DNA from: Artocarpus heterophyllus
Lineage: Eukaryota > Streptophyta > Magnoliopsida > Rosales > Moraceae
Assembly: GCA_025403435.1 (NCBI GenBank)
Contig: JAJQZP010000409.1
Location: 62,001-126,000 of the forward strand
Direction of reading: 5' to 3'
DNA: 64,000 nt
A program made the position numbers and the translations under genes. Below the pieces are notes generated by a model, which saw nothing but the letters and a program-made list of their open reading frames with translations, made no database searches and had not been told where the DNA came from. Shown in pieces: positions 11,263-22,574 of the stretch (its first letter is position 1; every line of letters starts with the position of its first letter).

Positions 11263-12440
11263 AATAACATCGAATGTCAGATTTTAAAAATTGTTTATAG
11301 CAAACTGTCATATATGTTTTAAAATATTAACAAATGCCAGTTTTTTTTCTCTCGCTTTTCTATCTCTCTCGTCTTTCCCGTTTCCATCTCCTCCCTCTCA
11401 CCTTTCCTCATCTCTATCTCCTCTATCTCTCTATTCTTGCTCATTGTCTTTCCTTCTCCTCTCTCTCACGACCACGGATTTGGATTTTGGATCTCAACGA
11501 TGCTACAACGAACTACAATCGACGACGTGATAGGCGAGACGACAGGCTTCATTCTCCGATCTTGGCAAAGTTGCGATGAGCATTGATCTCAGTGACGTTG
11601 CGACGTTACAACGAGCTTCAATCTTGATGATGCTACAATGCTACCGACGGGCTTTGATCTCTGGAACGCTTCAACAGGCGACAGGCTTCGTTGTCCTTCA
11701 ATCTCGAGCTCTCAGCAACCCTACGACGGGCAACAATGGACGTTGACTGCAAGGACGGGGGCTGGTCTGTCGCATGGCAAAGAGAGAAGAGTGGAAATAA
11801 AAAAGGTGTATTTGATATTTTATGTGGGTAAAATATTTGATTTACATCATATCTAACATTTAGGGTCCATTTGGTAAATAGATTCGAATTAGTGATTTGA
11901 TTTGAGTTAGTTATCCGAATTGGCGTTTCGATATGCATTTAAGTTTTAATCTGAGTATGGAATAAAATTGAAATTTGTGTTTGGAGAGGTAGTGAAAATA
12001 GTTTTTGATTTATTAATAAATCTAATGAAATCTTAATGTTAATGATTTAAAAAATATACAATATGGATCTTAATTTATTCTTCTCTTCACTTAAAATATA
12101 ATAAAAAAGGAATCATCTCAATTGAATATCAAATGAAGAAGTTATGATTTTTTTTCTTAAATATAGGAAAAAGAATTTCAATTTTTACTGTAGTGAAAAA
12201 ATTGGAGTATTAAAAGTTTAAGGAGAGCAAAACTCTAAAAACTTGAATTTTTGATACTCAAAGGATTCGGATTTTGGGGGAAATAAATACGTATTCAAAA
12301 ATTTCTTAATACTCAAATCTAAATTTGAATCCATTAAGTACTGAGAGTACTAAAAAAAACAACCCCATAGTAAATATTTTACATATGCCTGGCATTAATT
12401 TTAATTCCTACCTCTAAAACTGACATTTCCTTCACTTTCC
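11263..12440. mobile_element. Probable MULE-like non-autonomous element with a GC-rich insert
   Basis: The left edge reads AATGTCAGATTTTA, then words such as TAGCAAACTGTCATATATG. The right edge, read inward on the other strand, gives AAATGTCAGTTTTAGAGG and ATGCCAGGCATATG. The two edges thus share AATGTCAG, TTTTA and ATGCCAG words as imperfect inverted repeats. Inside is a CT-rich block (11341-11470). A GC-rich block (11480-11770) follows with loosely repeated ACGATGCTACAACGA/CTTCAATC units, unlike the AT-rich flanks. A hAT-like MITE has inserted at 11861-12369. No transposase is present. Exact ends and target duplication are not resolved. Confidence 0.4.
11861..12369. repeat. hAT-like MITE, copy A
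   Basis: Starts TAGGGTCCATTTGG and ends near AACAACCCCATA, imperfect inverted ends typical of hAT-type MITEs. Its interior (for example TTTTTGATTTATTAA, then ATACAATATGGATCTT) recurs at 61699-62095, where the right end reads CAAACAAATGGGCTCTA. Two copies with shared interior and gene-free sequence support a dispersed repeat. Confidence 0.6.
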
Positions 12441-14406
12441 CAATTATTATTATTATTATTATTATTTAGTTGGTGTATTTTACTTCCAAACCAACCAAAC
12501 CTACCAGAGTTAAAAACAAGCACTCTCCACGTTTGATGCGCTTTATTTTTGCTACATCAGAGGCTAAAACGCTAGAGCGAGAGGTTGGACATTTGTAGGG
12601 ACAATTAGCGCAACTTATCCAACAAAAATATAGACAGACGAGACAGTGAGTGAAATTTGAATGTTTCCTAGCGTGAAATCCTCATCACAACTTACAAGAA
12701 TAAGGGAAAATTTGATGATGGCGGGGCACTAAGTGGTCTCTTGTTCTTTTTCCACTGATGCAGGTTATAGGAACGTTTGGAATAAGATTCTATGGTCCAG
12801 AATCAGTAAAACATATGGGGTCGTTGATATGATGACCCTTTTTCTTCTTGGTGGAGAGGTTATCCATACTCCCGCGTAAACGAGGGAAAATTTTTTTTTA
12901 AAAAAAAAGGTTGGACACTCGTACGGACGTCTGTATATATACATATATATATATTGTGGTTGGTTTTAAGCCTGATACCGGATGTCATTCGGACACCTAT
13001 TTTAATCATAGGATGGAGATCAAATGGATGTGATTTAAAGAGAGGTAAGCTAAAGAAAAAACAGTAGAAATAGGCACATGCAGAGGCATTAAAAAACCTA
13101 TAAAAATATAACTAAGATATTAAAAATTGTAGACTATTAAACTAACTATCGTTTACGTCGTTCACGTAGTCTTTTTTGTTTTCTTCTTCTTATCCTAGTT
13201 TTAATTTGTTTAATGTGTTTCTTTAGAGAAGAGAATTCTTCCCCAATTCGGCAGTCTAACTTTGTCTGTTTCTTTGTGATTGCGATTCATCATGGATTTT
13301 AGCTGCATCTTCATTTTGTTTCAAAGGTCGGTAAATCTTTTTGCTTTTGATGGTCAAAGACGATCTCCATTGCCAGAACTCCAATGAGGTGGATCCATTT
13401 AATGGTGGAACTTTACGAGCAATTGGGCGATAGCCACATGAAGTACAAGCTCTTGTCACCGGCAAAGCTACCAATAGGATTATGAAGGGATGTCTTGGGA
13501 TTTACTCATTTGGAATTAGAATTTGCCATGGAAGACAAGAAAACTTTTTTTTTTTTGGTGCGTTTTGGGATTTATGGCTCTATGTTGTTGTTAATATGAC
13601 CTAAGAGAGAAATAGTTTGTTCGTCTGCAAAAGAGGAGATAAATTTCAAATTAATTTTGTTTGTTTTTGCTTTGATTTGTAGATGCCATGATTCATCACA
13701 TTAGAAGGGAGGAAAAGCAAAGATACAAAAGCATTAGCCTTTTTTTTCGAGATAAAAAATTTGAAAAATTATCTTTGAGTTTGAGAGTTTAATTTCTCAA
13801 AAAATGAAATTTGTTGTAAAATCTAATCATCGGTGATATAAGGACAATGGTAAAATTTTGTTTGTACAACTCATTAAAAACTATAATAATGGTAAATTCT
13901 TAACTTTATTGTTTTCCTTTGGACAACTTATTAAAAGCCATTGCTAACACGTTTTAATAATCGAAATGAGAAAGAGTTGTAGAAATAAATTTCTTGGATA
14001 ATTATTAGTTTGCTTTATTTAAAAAAAACAAATAAATAAATGTTTACATTTAAATACTTCATAATTATATTTTTTGTGATTACGTCTCAAATAAATGTAC
14101 AGTAGTTACTAATTTAATTAAAAAAAGTTACATATTGTTGTGCTTTCATTCACCGATTCTTTTGCTTTATGTATCTTGTCGTTTATGAGGAGTTAAAAAC
14201 ATATTTTATTCATTTTCTTACTTTTTATTCTATTAAAGTTACGTTTTTACCCTTGATTTATAATTTGATATGGCCAACCCCTTTAGGCCCTAACTTTATT
14301 AATCAGTAATCAACAGTGCCCTACTTAATAACATCTTCATACATATCAAAAGGTTTGCCCAACTTATTACACACTTCAGTGCCAGATTATATCCCATACC
14401 AAATTT

Positions 14407-14439
<33 letters not shown>

Positions 14440-15139
14440 CAAAAGGGTACCTGAAAATACAAACCTCTGCTGAATGCATCATCTTGGGAATTTTGCATGT
14501 GAGAAACATCTAGAAACAACGAACCAAGTGTTGCATACAAGCATCTTTTTTTTTATTATTCGTTCTGCCAAAAAAAATAAAATATAAAATGATAATGTAA
14601 TACAAAACACGACTTTTGAATGACACCAGTTCTATCCGTACAATCTAATAAATGCTTAAAGAGTAATATATATACATATATCAGAAACCCGAAAAATAAG
14701 AAGCCAAGAAACAAACCCACATATTGCTCTTTTAAAATTAACCTCTATAATTGATAAAAAAAAAACACCTGAATGATTAAGAGCCACGACATTACAGTAC
14801 AAAGGCCACCCAACACACCGTAGACACATAACATCCTGCAAAGCAAGCTCTTATGGAAAAGACACAAATTTAACCGAAAGATGGGCAACCACCTCTTTTG
14901 TTTTATCGAGAAACAAAACATCAACATTAAAATGACCACCAAAGTGGAGGAAACAAGCACCCCTTATAATTGATTTCAGCAGATATTTTTCATTTTGAGG
15001 AAAGAAAACGTTTTTGTATATTAACAAGTAAAGTTAGTTTGGTCGTTATATATTTGAGAAGAGAAAAGCCAAAGAGAGTCTCCGATATTTCATCGCTTTT
15101 TGAAATACCCATAGAACTCTAATAAACAAGTACAAAAAA
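12441..15139. other. Intergenic DNA, no gene recognised
   Basis: Contains (ATT)n at about 12444-12467, an (AT)-rich tract near 12937-12953 and (TA)n at 14410-14438. A less AT-rich patch at 13256-13474 has a short frame on the minus strand with no recognisable domain. No RNA gene was seen. Confidence 0.55.
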
Positions 15140-15303
15140 TGTTTAACAAAGTGAGTAAGAATTAAGTTTTAACTCAAATAATAAAAAGCCTTTGTATGTT
15201 ATAGTAAAAAGCAAAAAATTGTTATAGTATAAAACTCTCGTATTTTATAATATTTTTAATCAAAATTGGTTCTAATAATGGTTTTAACTCACTTTGTCAA
15301 ACA
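15140..15303. repeat. MITE, family M1 copy 2 (best-preserved ends)
   Basis: A 164-bp AT-rich element. The left end TGTTTAACAAAGTGAGT and right end ACTCACTTTGTCAAACA are inverted repeats of 17 bp with one mismatch. Inside are TATGTTATAGTAAAAAGC and AAACTCTCGTATTTTATAA, related to the other M1 copies. It has no coding content. Confidence 0.75.
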
Positions 15304-15702
15304 CCCAAAAAATCTACGGAGAGAAGCCGAACCACCCACAATCAGCTTAAGAAAATGAAACCAGTAGATCCATTCTATTAGATCAAAGAAAATCCCACCT
15401 ACACATGCTAAACTTGTACAATTATCAAACTTTATTTTCTCCTTGGTTAACTAATTACATCTCCATTACCTCCTCCCCAGTTGTAAATTATTTCACCCAA
15501 ATATGACAATTTTACCAGGAAAATAAATTCTTGTCTGTAATTTCCAACATCTAAAAGAAAAGAAAAAACACACTACAATGGCACACCAATTGCCAATACC
15601 TTGCAATTAGTACAATTAAAACAAAGAATAGTGAACTATCAAGATTAAGAATCAAATTGATAGCAGGTACATTCATTTGAATGAGTTGTCAAAACTAAGC
15701 TT

Positions 15703-15855
15703 CTGTTTCACACTTTAGTTAGAACTAATTAGTTAGAACTAACTACAGTGTAAAGCTTTCACATGTTATAACAAAATACAAAAAATTACTGCATAGTAAA
15801 GCTTTGTTATAGTTCTTAAACTTAAAACTTTAGTTAAAATTAAAATGTCAAACGA
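15703..15855. repeat. MITE, family M1 copy 3
   Basis: Starts TGTTTCACACTTTAGTT and ends AAAATGTCAAACG, imperfect inverted ends of the M1 type. It contains the M1 hallmark AAAGCTTTCACATGTTATAA and a second AAAGCTTTGTTATA. It lies about 400 bp from copy 2. Confidence 0.55.
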
Positions 15856-16068
15856 CTTACAAGAATCAAATTCGAAAGCAATTATATTGATTTGAGAAAA
15901 TAATGAGGGCCGACTGAGATAGATGAAATTGAAGTTCAAAGCCAACGAAATGAAAAAGAATTGAATACCAACTTACAAAAGAAAGAGATTTGTAGAAGTT
16001 CAAGAAATAGATCCTCAACAATTTGTCCCCAATTTTGAAAGTGTAGTAGTTTGGTTATTAATGGCTTA
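15856..16068. other. Short spacer, nothing recognised
   Basis: AT-rich sequence between the MITE and the PIF/Harbinger left end. It ends in TTA (16066-16068), the usual PIF/Harbinger target. Confidence 0.4.
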
Positions 16069-16656
16069 GGGCATCTCCAACCCATAATACCAAAATGGTG
16101 TAACTGTCACATTAAACAGTAACTTCATTTCCAAGCCATTACACCATTTTTAACACAAAAAAAATATTCCCTATATATTCTATTTTATCTTATTTTTATA
16201 TTACTTTTTATTAATTCCCTACTATATATTTTTTTCACCAATTATGTTCTAGTGCAATTTTTTTTTTTTATCTAATAATATGTTTATTATTTAAAAAAGT
16301 CATAGAAGCTAATAGACTAATAAATTAAATTTTAATAACTAAAATAACCCATTAACTACTTACATATTACTTAAAAAATGAAATTACATTAAGAAAAAAT
16401 ATGAACCAAACATTACAAATTATAATTAAACATAAACACAAAAGTGAAAAATATATATTTGTGTTCATTTAACCTACGAATTTGAACACTCCTCCCACAA
16501 ATAATGAATTAATGCATTACGAAGCGCAATACGAGCATATGTATCCTTTATTGTCTATGTCGAGCAAGTAATTGTTAAAATCTTATATTTTTATCGACCA
16601 CCATTTCAACTTTTGGAGTCAGTGCTACCCTCGCATCTTCGATTGGTGTATCAAGA

Positions 16657-18655
16657 TGTTGGAAAACATGAACGTAGTAGAAATTTAAAAATTTTAATCA
16701 GAATATTTTTTAAAACACAAGTTTGATACGCTATATGCATAAATTAATCAGATCTTACTAACCTTGCATGCCAAAGAGCTCCTGCAATTTGTGAAGAGAA
16801 GAACGTTCTAGAAGAGCCTCAATCGATTGGTCTTTTTTGCTATTCTCTATCCACGATTGGAGTGTGTGTGGGCACACGTCATATAGCTCTTCCTGGTGAC
16901 TCTCCTTCCAATCAATTGAGAAAACCCATAAATAAGGTTTGTGATTTATGAACAATAGCTCTCAAGGAGTTTTTAGAGTTCTCACACTAGAATACTCACT
17001 TCTAATTTCTCAACTAATCTAAATAACTAAGAAGTCTCACTCCTTATTTATAGAGGTCAGATCTAAGGTCAATCATTATCAAATAAGGCCTTAAAATTTG
17101 AATCTAGATCAACTTCAGAGTGAAAACATGTTAAAAACACATAATTTGATTTTACCTGCCACGGTCAACCCTAATACAAAGGTGCTCGACTGTGTCGTCG
17201 CAGTGACCAAGTTCGAACCCAATTAGAACTGCACAGGTTAATCAGATAGATCCCTACTTAACCAATTGGATAATTCTCATCTTATTAGTTCTAGGTTTCC
17301 TTTGTAGAGTCTCAATATTAATTTAAATAACCTAATCGAGAAGTTATCTGATTAAAATAATCATATACAGATAAACCTATACAAATAAGATATTATCCAC
17401 AATAATTCAACATGTTTATCTTGAACTAATTTACCAAATTAATTTAACCGATAAACGAACATGTTTATCTTGGATTAATTACAAAATTGATTCAACTGAC
17501 AAACTAATAAATTATTAAATCCAATTAACTTGAATTTTAGCCAATCTAATAATTTAACATAAGTTACCAATTTATTGGAAAAGCACGCCCTATCGTTACA
17601 GGATTTATTGTGAGCTAGCAAAGGGACTTGAGGGACCTATATAGTTCAAGCTCCCGATAATTATAAAATACAATATCTCATATACATATTTTATAATTAT
17701 CAACTCTAACACTACTCCACTAAAAGCTTAGAGTTGCACCCTTAAACTACTTAAAATTACAAAGCCCGATTAGCTAAGTGTCCATGACATATCATAATAT
17801 ATCGTATCCCTATAGGATATCCATAGTCAGCTGAAGGATAAATTTTGTCTTACCTTTCTGATTATTTTTCTCTTACGTTTCATTATCTCACCATCAAAAA
17901 ACTTACTATCCAAAGAAAGTTTACCATTCGGTTACATCTATGTATCCAAATGATTGAGCGCTCCAGTCTTCTAATTACGGGATAACTCATATAAGAGGAT
18001 ATCATTGACTTCTAAAGAGGAGCTATGGATTCCGTATTTATAAATAACAGGTTTACGTTACAAGAGTCATGTCTCTAACGTACCAGTATACGTACAAATA
18101 TAAAATCTCAATGTCACCCTTTGGTACATCAAAAGACATAAGTCAAGACAATGAGCCCATTAGTCATTTCAAGACTAAGATACGATACATACAATTGTCT
18201 AAAGTGAATTGATTTACCTAGACAGAATTATTAATCCAAATCAATTCCACTTTGTGTCCCAATCCAATACATCGTCAACTATGACAATGCACCAATATTT
18301 CTAGTCGCGGAGTCCACCTCTGATGGCCAAGACAAGCCATCTCTTATTAAGGATATAGACAACATAACAATCTTTGCATGAATAAAGCACCCAACTTTAT
18401 TCCCTCGATTGTGGATCTTATGATTTAGACTATCACCTTGAGAATCATGTCTTTCGTATAATCTGTCTATCATATGCCTGATTCTTAAAGGTTTAGACTG
18501 ACAGTCTCATACGTTTGTTTCTTATCATACATTCAATATATATGAAAGTAAAGAGGACAACATTTGGTATATAAATAATAAATAAATTTTTTATTGATAA
18601 AATGTCTACAAAAATATATTACAACATTTTCTCCGTAAGGGCACCATGTCTAACA
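16657..18655 (-). mobile_element. Solo LTR of the Copia-B family
   Basis: 1,999 bp reading TGTTGGAAAAC...CTAACA, flanked by the perfect 5-bp duplication CAAGA (16652-16656 and 18656-18660). It aligns along its length with the Copia-B LTRs at 44043 and 51712. Shared words include AACACAAGTTTGA near the start, AAGCACGCC, GAGCTAGCAAAGG and ACATCAAAAGACA. No internal region is present, so it arose by LTR-LTR recombination within one element. It is clearly diverged from the 44-54 kb copies and lacks their TCGGCAGGCCGA repeats. Short frames inside it are not genes. Confidence 0.93.
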
Positions 18656-18660
18656 CAAGA

Positions 18661-19079
18661 TCACATTCATCCTCGATTATTATGTTGTCAAAAATAATGC
18701 ACATTTTCATTATGTCATCTAGCACATTCTTTTCTCCAAAAACGTACTAGTCCTGCCACAATTGCAAACCATGATTGGAGTACTCCAAAAGCATGTTCTA
18801 CATCCTTTCTTCATGATTCTTGTTTCATGGCAAAAAATTTTTCCTTTTGACCTTGCAGCTGGTGAATTGTTTGCATAATAGTGGACCATTTTGGGTATAT
18901 ACTGTCAACTAAATAATAAGCCATTTTATACTCTTTACCTTGAATGACATAACGAGCGGGAGGAGCAATACCTTGAGTGAGATTAGAATAAAGATATGAT
19001 AACTCCAACACATTAATATCATTGTTAGTGCCTGACATACCCAAATATGGATGCCATATCCAAAGATCGTAAACATTCA
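18661..19079 (-). pseudogene. PIF/Harbinger transposase remnant (DDE_4 type)
   Basis: The minus strand encodes the conserved core of a plant Harbinger transposase. A DLWIWH word is followed by GMSGTNNDINVL, then GIAPPARYVIQG, YYLVDSIYPKW, QGQKEKFFA and, after a stop, RKDVEHAFGVLQ. The family pattern is GMPGSNNDINVL...YYLADGIYPKW...RKDVERAFGVLQ, so the identification is firm. In-frame stops occur after FFAMKQES and further on. The 3' part continues on the other side of the solo LTR (about 16656-16480) and is more decayed. The enzyme would have cut and joined transposon ends at TTA targets. Confidence 0.85.
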
Positions 19080-19289
19080 GTCCAGTCTTGGATTCAAACT
19101 ATAACCACTGAAATGAAGAAATTGAATGGCTATGTAAGACAAGTAGAGAACATGAACCTAACCAGTGCTTTAGATAAAAATATTGTGAGTATTTGTTAAA
19201 CTTTATTTTCATATTTTCATATTTTTACTATTGTTTTGAAATTAAACTTTTAAAGTAATTTACAGTTATATCGAGCAAAAGAGTTATCC

Positions 19290-19730
19290 GTGCTAGAACC
19301 CAAGTTTAAAAAAGGATTCAAATTTGATCATGTTTGGAACATGGTTAAGAACTTTAAAAAAGTTAAAGATAATGTCACCACCAGGAGACAAGTTGCTAGA
19401 AGGCAAAATGTGGACTATGACTTATCACAATCAGATAATCCTACTCCTGAATTTCCCATATCGTCATCTCTTGGGTTGTCATCATTTTCTTTTAATTTAG
19501 ATGATGAAGGTTTTTGTGGTACTTCATCTCAACAACCTGTTGGGGTGAGGAAAGATAAATTAAAAAGAAAAATTGATGAACAAATGTCAAATGCCTTTAA
19601 CAACATCCAAGAAGGAAACCAACAACTTATGGAGATGTTGAAAAAGACCAGTTCGGACAGGCAAGAACAAATGAAGATCCAAAGGAAGAATTTGGCCCTC
19701 AAAGAAATGAAGGAAGAAAACAAAATTTGA
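19290..19730 (+). CDS. PIF/Harbinger ORF1-like protein (Myb/NAM-associated), 146 codons
   Basis: The product starts MLEPKFKKGFKFDHVWNM. The F-x-F-DHVWN pattern is typical of the second accessory protein of plant PIF/Harbinger elements and of the related plant genes annotated as glutathione-S-transferase-T3-like or NAM-associated. A Ser/Pro-rich middle follows, then a Lys-rich coiled-coil-like tail (LKRKIDEQMSNAF...EMLKK). The N-terminal Myb part would lie upstream: 19080-19200 has related words but also stops. ORF1 proteins bind DNA and help carry the transposase to the nucleus. The gene is divergent to the transposase about 200 bp away and probably non-functional. Confidence 0.7.
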   Translation: MLEPKFKKGFKFDHVWNMVKNFKKVKDNVTTRRQVARRQNVDYDLSQSDNPTPEFPISSSLGLSSFSFNLDDEGFCGTSSQQPVGVRKDKLKRKIDEQMSNAFNNIQEGNQQLMEMLKKTSSDRQEQMKIQRKNLALKEMKEENKI

Positions 19731-20410
19731 TTTCGAGACTTGAAAACCATCCCTAATCCGTCTGTATGTGAGTATTTTCAAGCTGAACAACACAGAATTA
19801 TACAAAAAAAAAAAAAAAAAAAAGCTCGACAACAACAAGGGCCTTCTTCTACCTCTTATGCTTTTGATCAATATTTCAATAATATTGGAGGTTCTTGAAT
19901 AGATTTTCCGAATTATTAAATTGTTGGTCAAGTTTATGATATCTAATTCTGTTATATGTATCTTGCATTATGTTATTGTATTGGTAAATTTTCAATAGTA
20001 TGTAATTTTAATTAATGCCGAGTTAATTATTTAAAGTGTTTACATTTATGTACTTGACATTTAACAATTTACATATTAATTCTACACCTTATAAATTAAC
20101 CATGATTATACAAAAATATGGGACATAAATGACAGATTTTTTTGGTAGCAAAAAATAATTAATTTTATTGAAAACTTTGTAGTTGCTTAGTTGGGGTAAA
20201 AAATAGAAACTATAAATTTAAGCTGTGAAGTTTTTTATAAATTAAAAACTTAAAAAAAAAAAGTAAAATGGAGTCTAATAAGCAGTCTCTCCTCCATGTC
20301 AATTTGGTGTGAAAAAATAGCGTCTTGTGGAAGACAAATTGAACATCAATATGGCGTTAACAAATTTGACGATCGATTAGAGAAGGTCCAACATCATATG
20401 AAGTCGAGGA

Positions 20411-22574
20411 CATGATAGGAAATGCAAATCTTTAACGGATTGGGACGGAAATGGATTAGTGAGGATAGATCTATGTCACCGGCGATCTGAGGCCAAGGAA
20501 CTCTGTTGTTGATGAGAATGGGATGCGATATTATCGGGAAAAAAAAAAAAAAAGGAGAAATGGGCAATGTGTATTTTCTATCGTTTTTATTTTAATTTTA
20601 TTGCAGAAAAAGAAAACTCCTCTTTGAGTAAAGAAGTTATTCTATACAGATATCTCCATACAAATTTTGTGGAACCGATCATTTCGCTACCGTGCGATCA
20701 GATATTACGTAATAAAATTGATTTTTTGTGTAATTTTTTTTTTAAAAGACAATAGCAGAATGACTGGTTCGGACACCTCCTCAGCTTTCCAACTTAAGCA
20801 AAACATAGATTTTTTTTTTCTTTTTTATAGAAAGAACAATAAGATTCCAGTTTCGCAGCGTATCATCCTTGAAAAGTCCTGACTTCTGATCCTCGATCAA
20901 TCTGGACAGAGTGGCAAGGTTCAAGATTTGATGGGATTTGTTCTTGTTTCTACGTGCAAAATAAGTAACTATTCTCAAGATCTCAATAAACAGACAACAG
21001 AATAGACAAGTGCAAACAAACAAGCCTGAGTTTTCAAAAGGGTTAGGATACATATAGGCTATAGCGAAAAATAAATAAATAAATAAATAAAATAAAAACA
21101 ATTCAATGTGCGTTCTTATAGCTAAAAAACATGTTAAGATTAATAAAGTCGGGGACCAAATAATAATTTCAGTCGCACACATTCCACAAAATTTTAACGT
21201 GTGTATTTTGGCAGGTGTGTATTAACATATTTAGATAAAGTTTGGATGAATTGCCCTCATGCTGCTTAAATTTTTCGTCGTTCGCATGTTACGCTCCAAA
21301 TTTTTAATTTTAACATTTAGAACCATGAATTTTATAATTCTTTGACAATTCAATTCAATCAAGAAATGATATCAATTACAGTTTGTAATGCCAAAATCTA
21401 AAAAAAAATTGACTAGCTTGCCAACCAACGAAAAATTTGAAGTGCATTTGTGTAAGAAAATCTTGGGTGATTTCATCTATTACTTGATGTTGTTAGCTAT
21501 TAGACTATAATGAAACATGCATTTAAACCTAGGGTCCTGTTATCAAAAATTAAAAGTTCGAATCCAAATTGCCAAACACAATAACTTCAAAGTACACATT
21601 AATATAATTAACCCTAAAATTTTCATGATATGTGTAATTGTTCTTTTAAAAACATCCTTCACAGCCCCAAAACCTTTATTTACTGCCCTAAAAAAAAAAA
21701 AGAGAAAAAAAAGAAAAGCTTAATTTACCAAAATGCTAAAATGATTTATTTTTTATTTCGCATTCAAAGAATGTTTCTTATGTCCCTCCGGTAAGGTGTC
21801 AAATTCAAAATACACAAATAGCTATCTTCTAGCAACTGTTGCCATGGAAACTCATACTCTTTCGATAGCTTTATTCCGGACAATCTATAAGAATTATCGA
21901 TAAAGAGATCCTTAAGAGCTGTGGATTGGAAAGTCTAAAATATTAGAGAGATGGGAAAGCTGCCCTCATTGTGGAAATTCACAATCTACACATTCTTTTC
22001 ACTTGAAAAAGGAAATTTACCATTTAGCAAGCATAGCCTATTGATAATTCCATACCTGACTCTACCATGAAGTGTAGAGTTTAAATCCTCACTCTCAAGT
22101 TCGACCAGAAAAGAAAAGGGGGACCACTTCGAGCTTAATCTGTTTGACTATTGTCCTGAAATTTACATTCAATCTACATAATAACCTATAAATATTTTTT
22201 TATCTAAGAGTAGCTTTAGAATATAGACATACAAAAGAAAATGTGGGGCTTCAGTGACCACACCAGAGTAATGTGGATGGTCAAATGGAATTAGACACGA
22301 CAGCAAAAATCCAGGCAGTAGCAGACTCCTCGACCTTGCAAGACAAGGACGTAAAATCAATAATAAAATTAACAGATATAATGTTAAAAACTAAAAATCT
22401 TTCGGAAAGAACATAACAAATATACCAAGAGGCAATTAACTTGATTCAATAAGACGTGGTCGAGCTGTACGGATTGCTATGGGATTGAGATCTGATAAAG
22501 CAATAAAAACATAAATTAATGAGGGCATGCAAAAACTTTAAGTCGAAGTTAAATAGAGAAAATAGCTCAACTGC
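20411..22574. other. Intergenic DNA and 3' flank of the hAT-derived gene
   Basis: No conserved coding. A 133-codon frame at 20781-21182 (minus) is hydrophobic and spans an (AAAT)n microsatellite (about 21069-21093), so I treat it as chance. The part nearest 22574 must hold the 3'UTR and poly-A site of the minus-strand gene, but no convincing AATAAA was found. Confidence 0.5.

Larger units (their letters stand above)
16069..20410. mobile_element. Degenerate PIF/Harbinger DNA transposon, split by a solo LTR
   Basis: The left end GGGCATCTCCAAC preceded by TTA is typical of plant PIF/Harbinger termini. Inside are two divergent genes, as in the family: a decayed transposase on the minus strand (about 19079 down to 16480) and a Myb/NAM-like ORF1 on the plus strand (19290-19730). 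A 2-kb solo LTR (16657-18655) sits within the transposase gene. The right terminus could not be fixed; a likely zone is 20270-20410, where loosely related words occur. The element is not autonomous: its transposase has stops. Confidence 0.65.

Noticed and set aside
13256..13474. 72-codon minus-strand frame in a less AT-rich patch
   Set aside because: No domain, splice context or repeat support.
20781..21182. 133-codon minus-strand frame with hydrophobic start
   Set aside because: It spans an (AAAT)n microsatellite and a poly-T tract and has no recognisable domain.
22021..22110. A-box/B-box-like words suggesting another SINE or tRNA
   Set aside because: Box matches are weak, there is no poly-A tail or flanking duplication, and no tRNA fold is evident.
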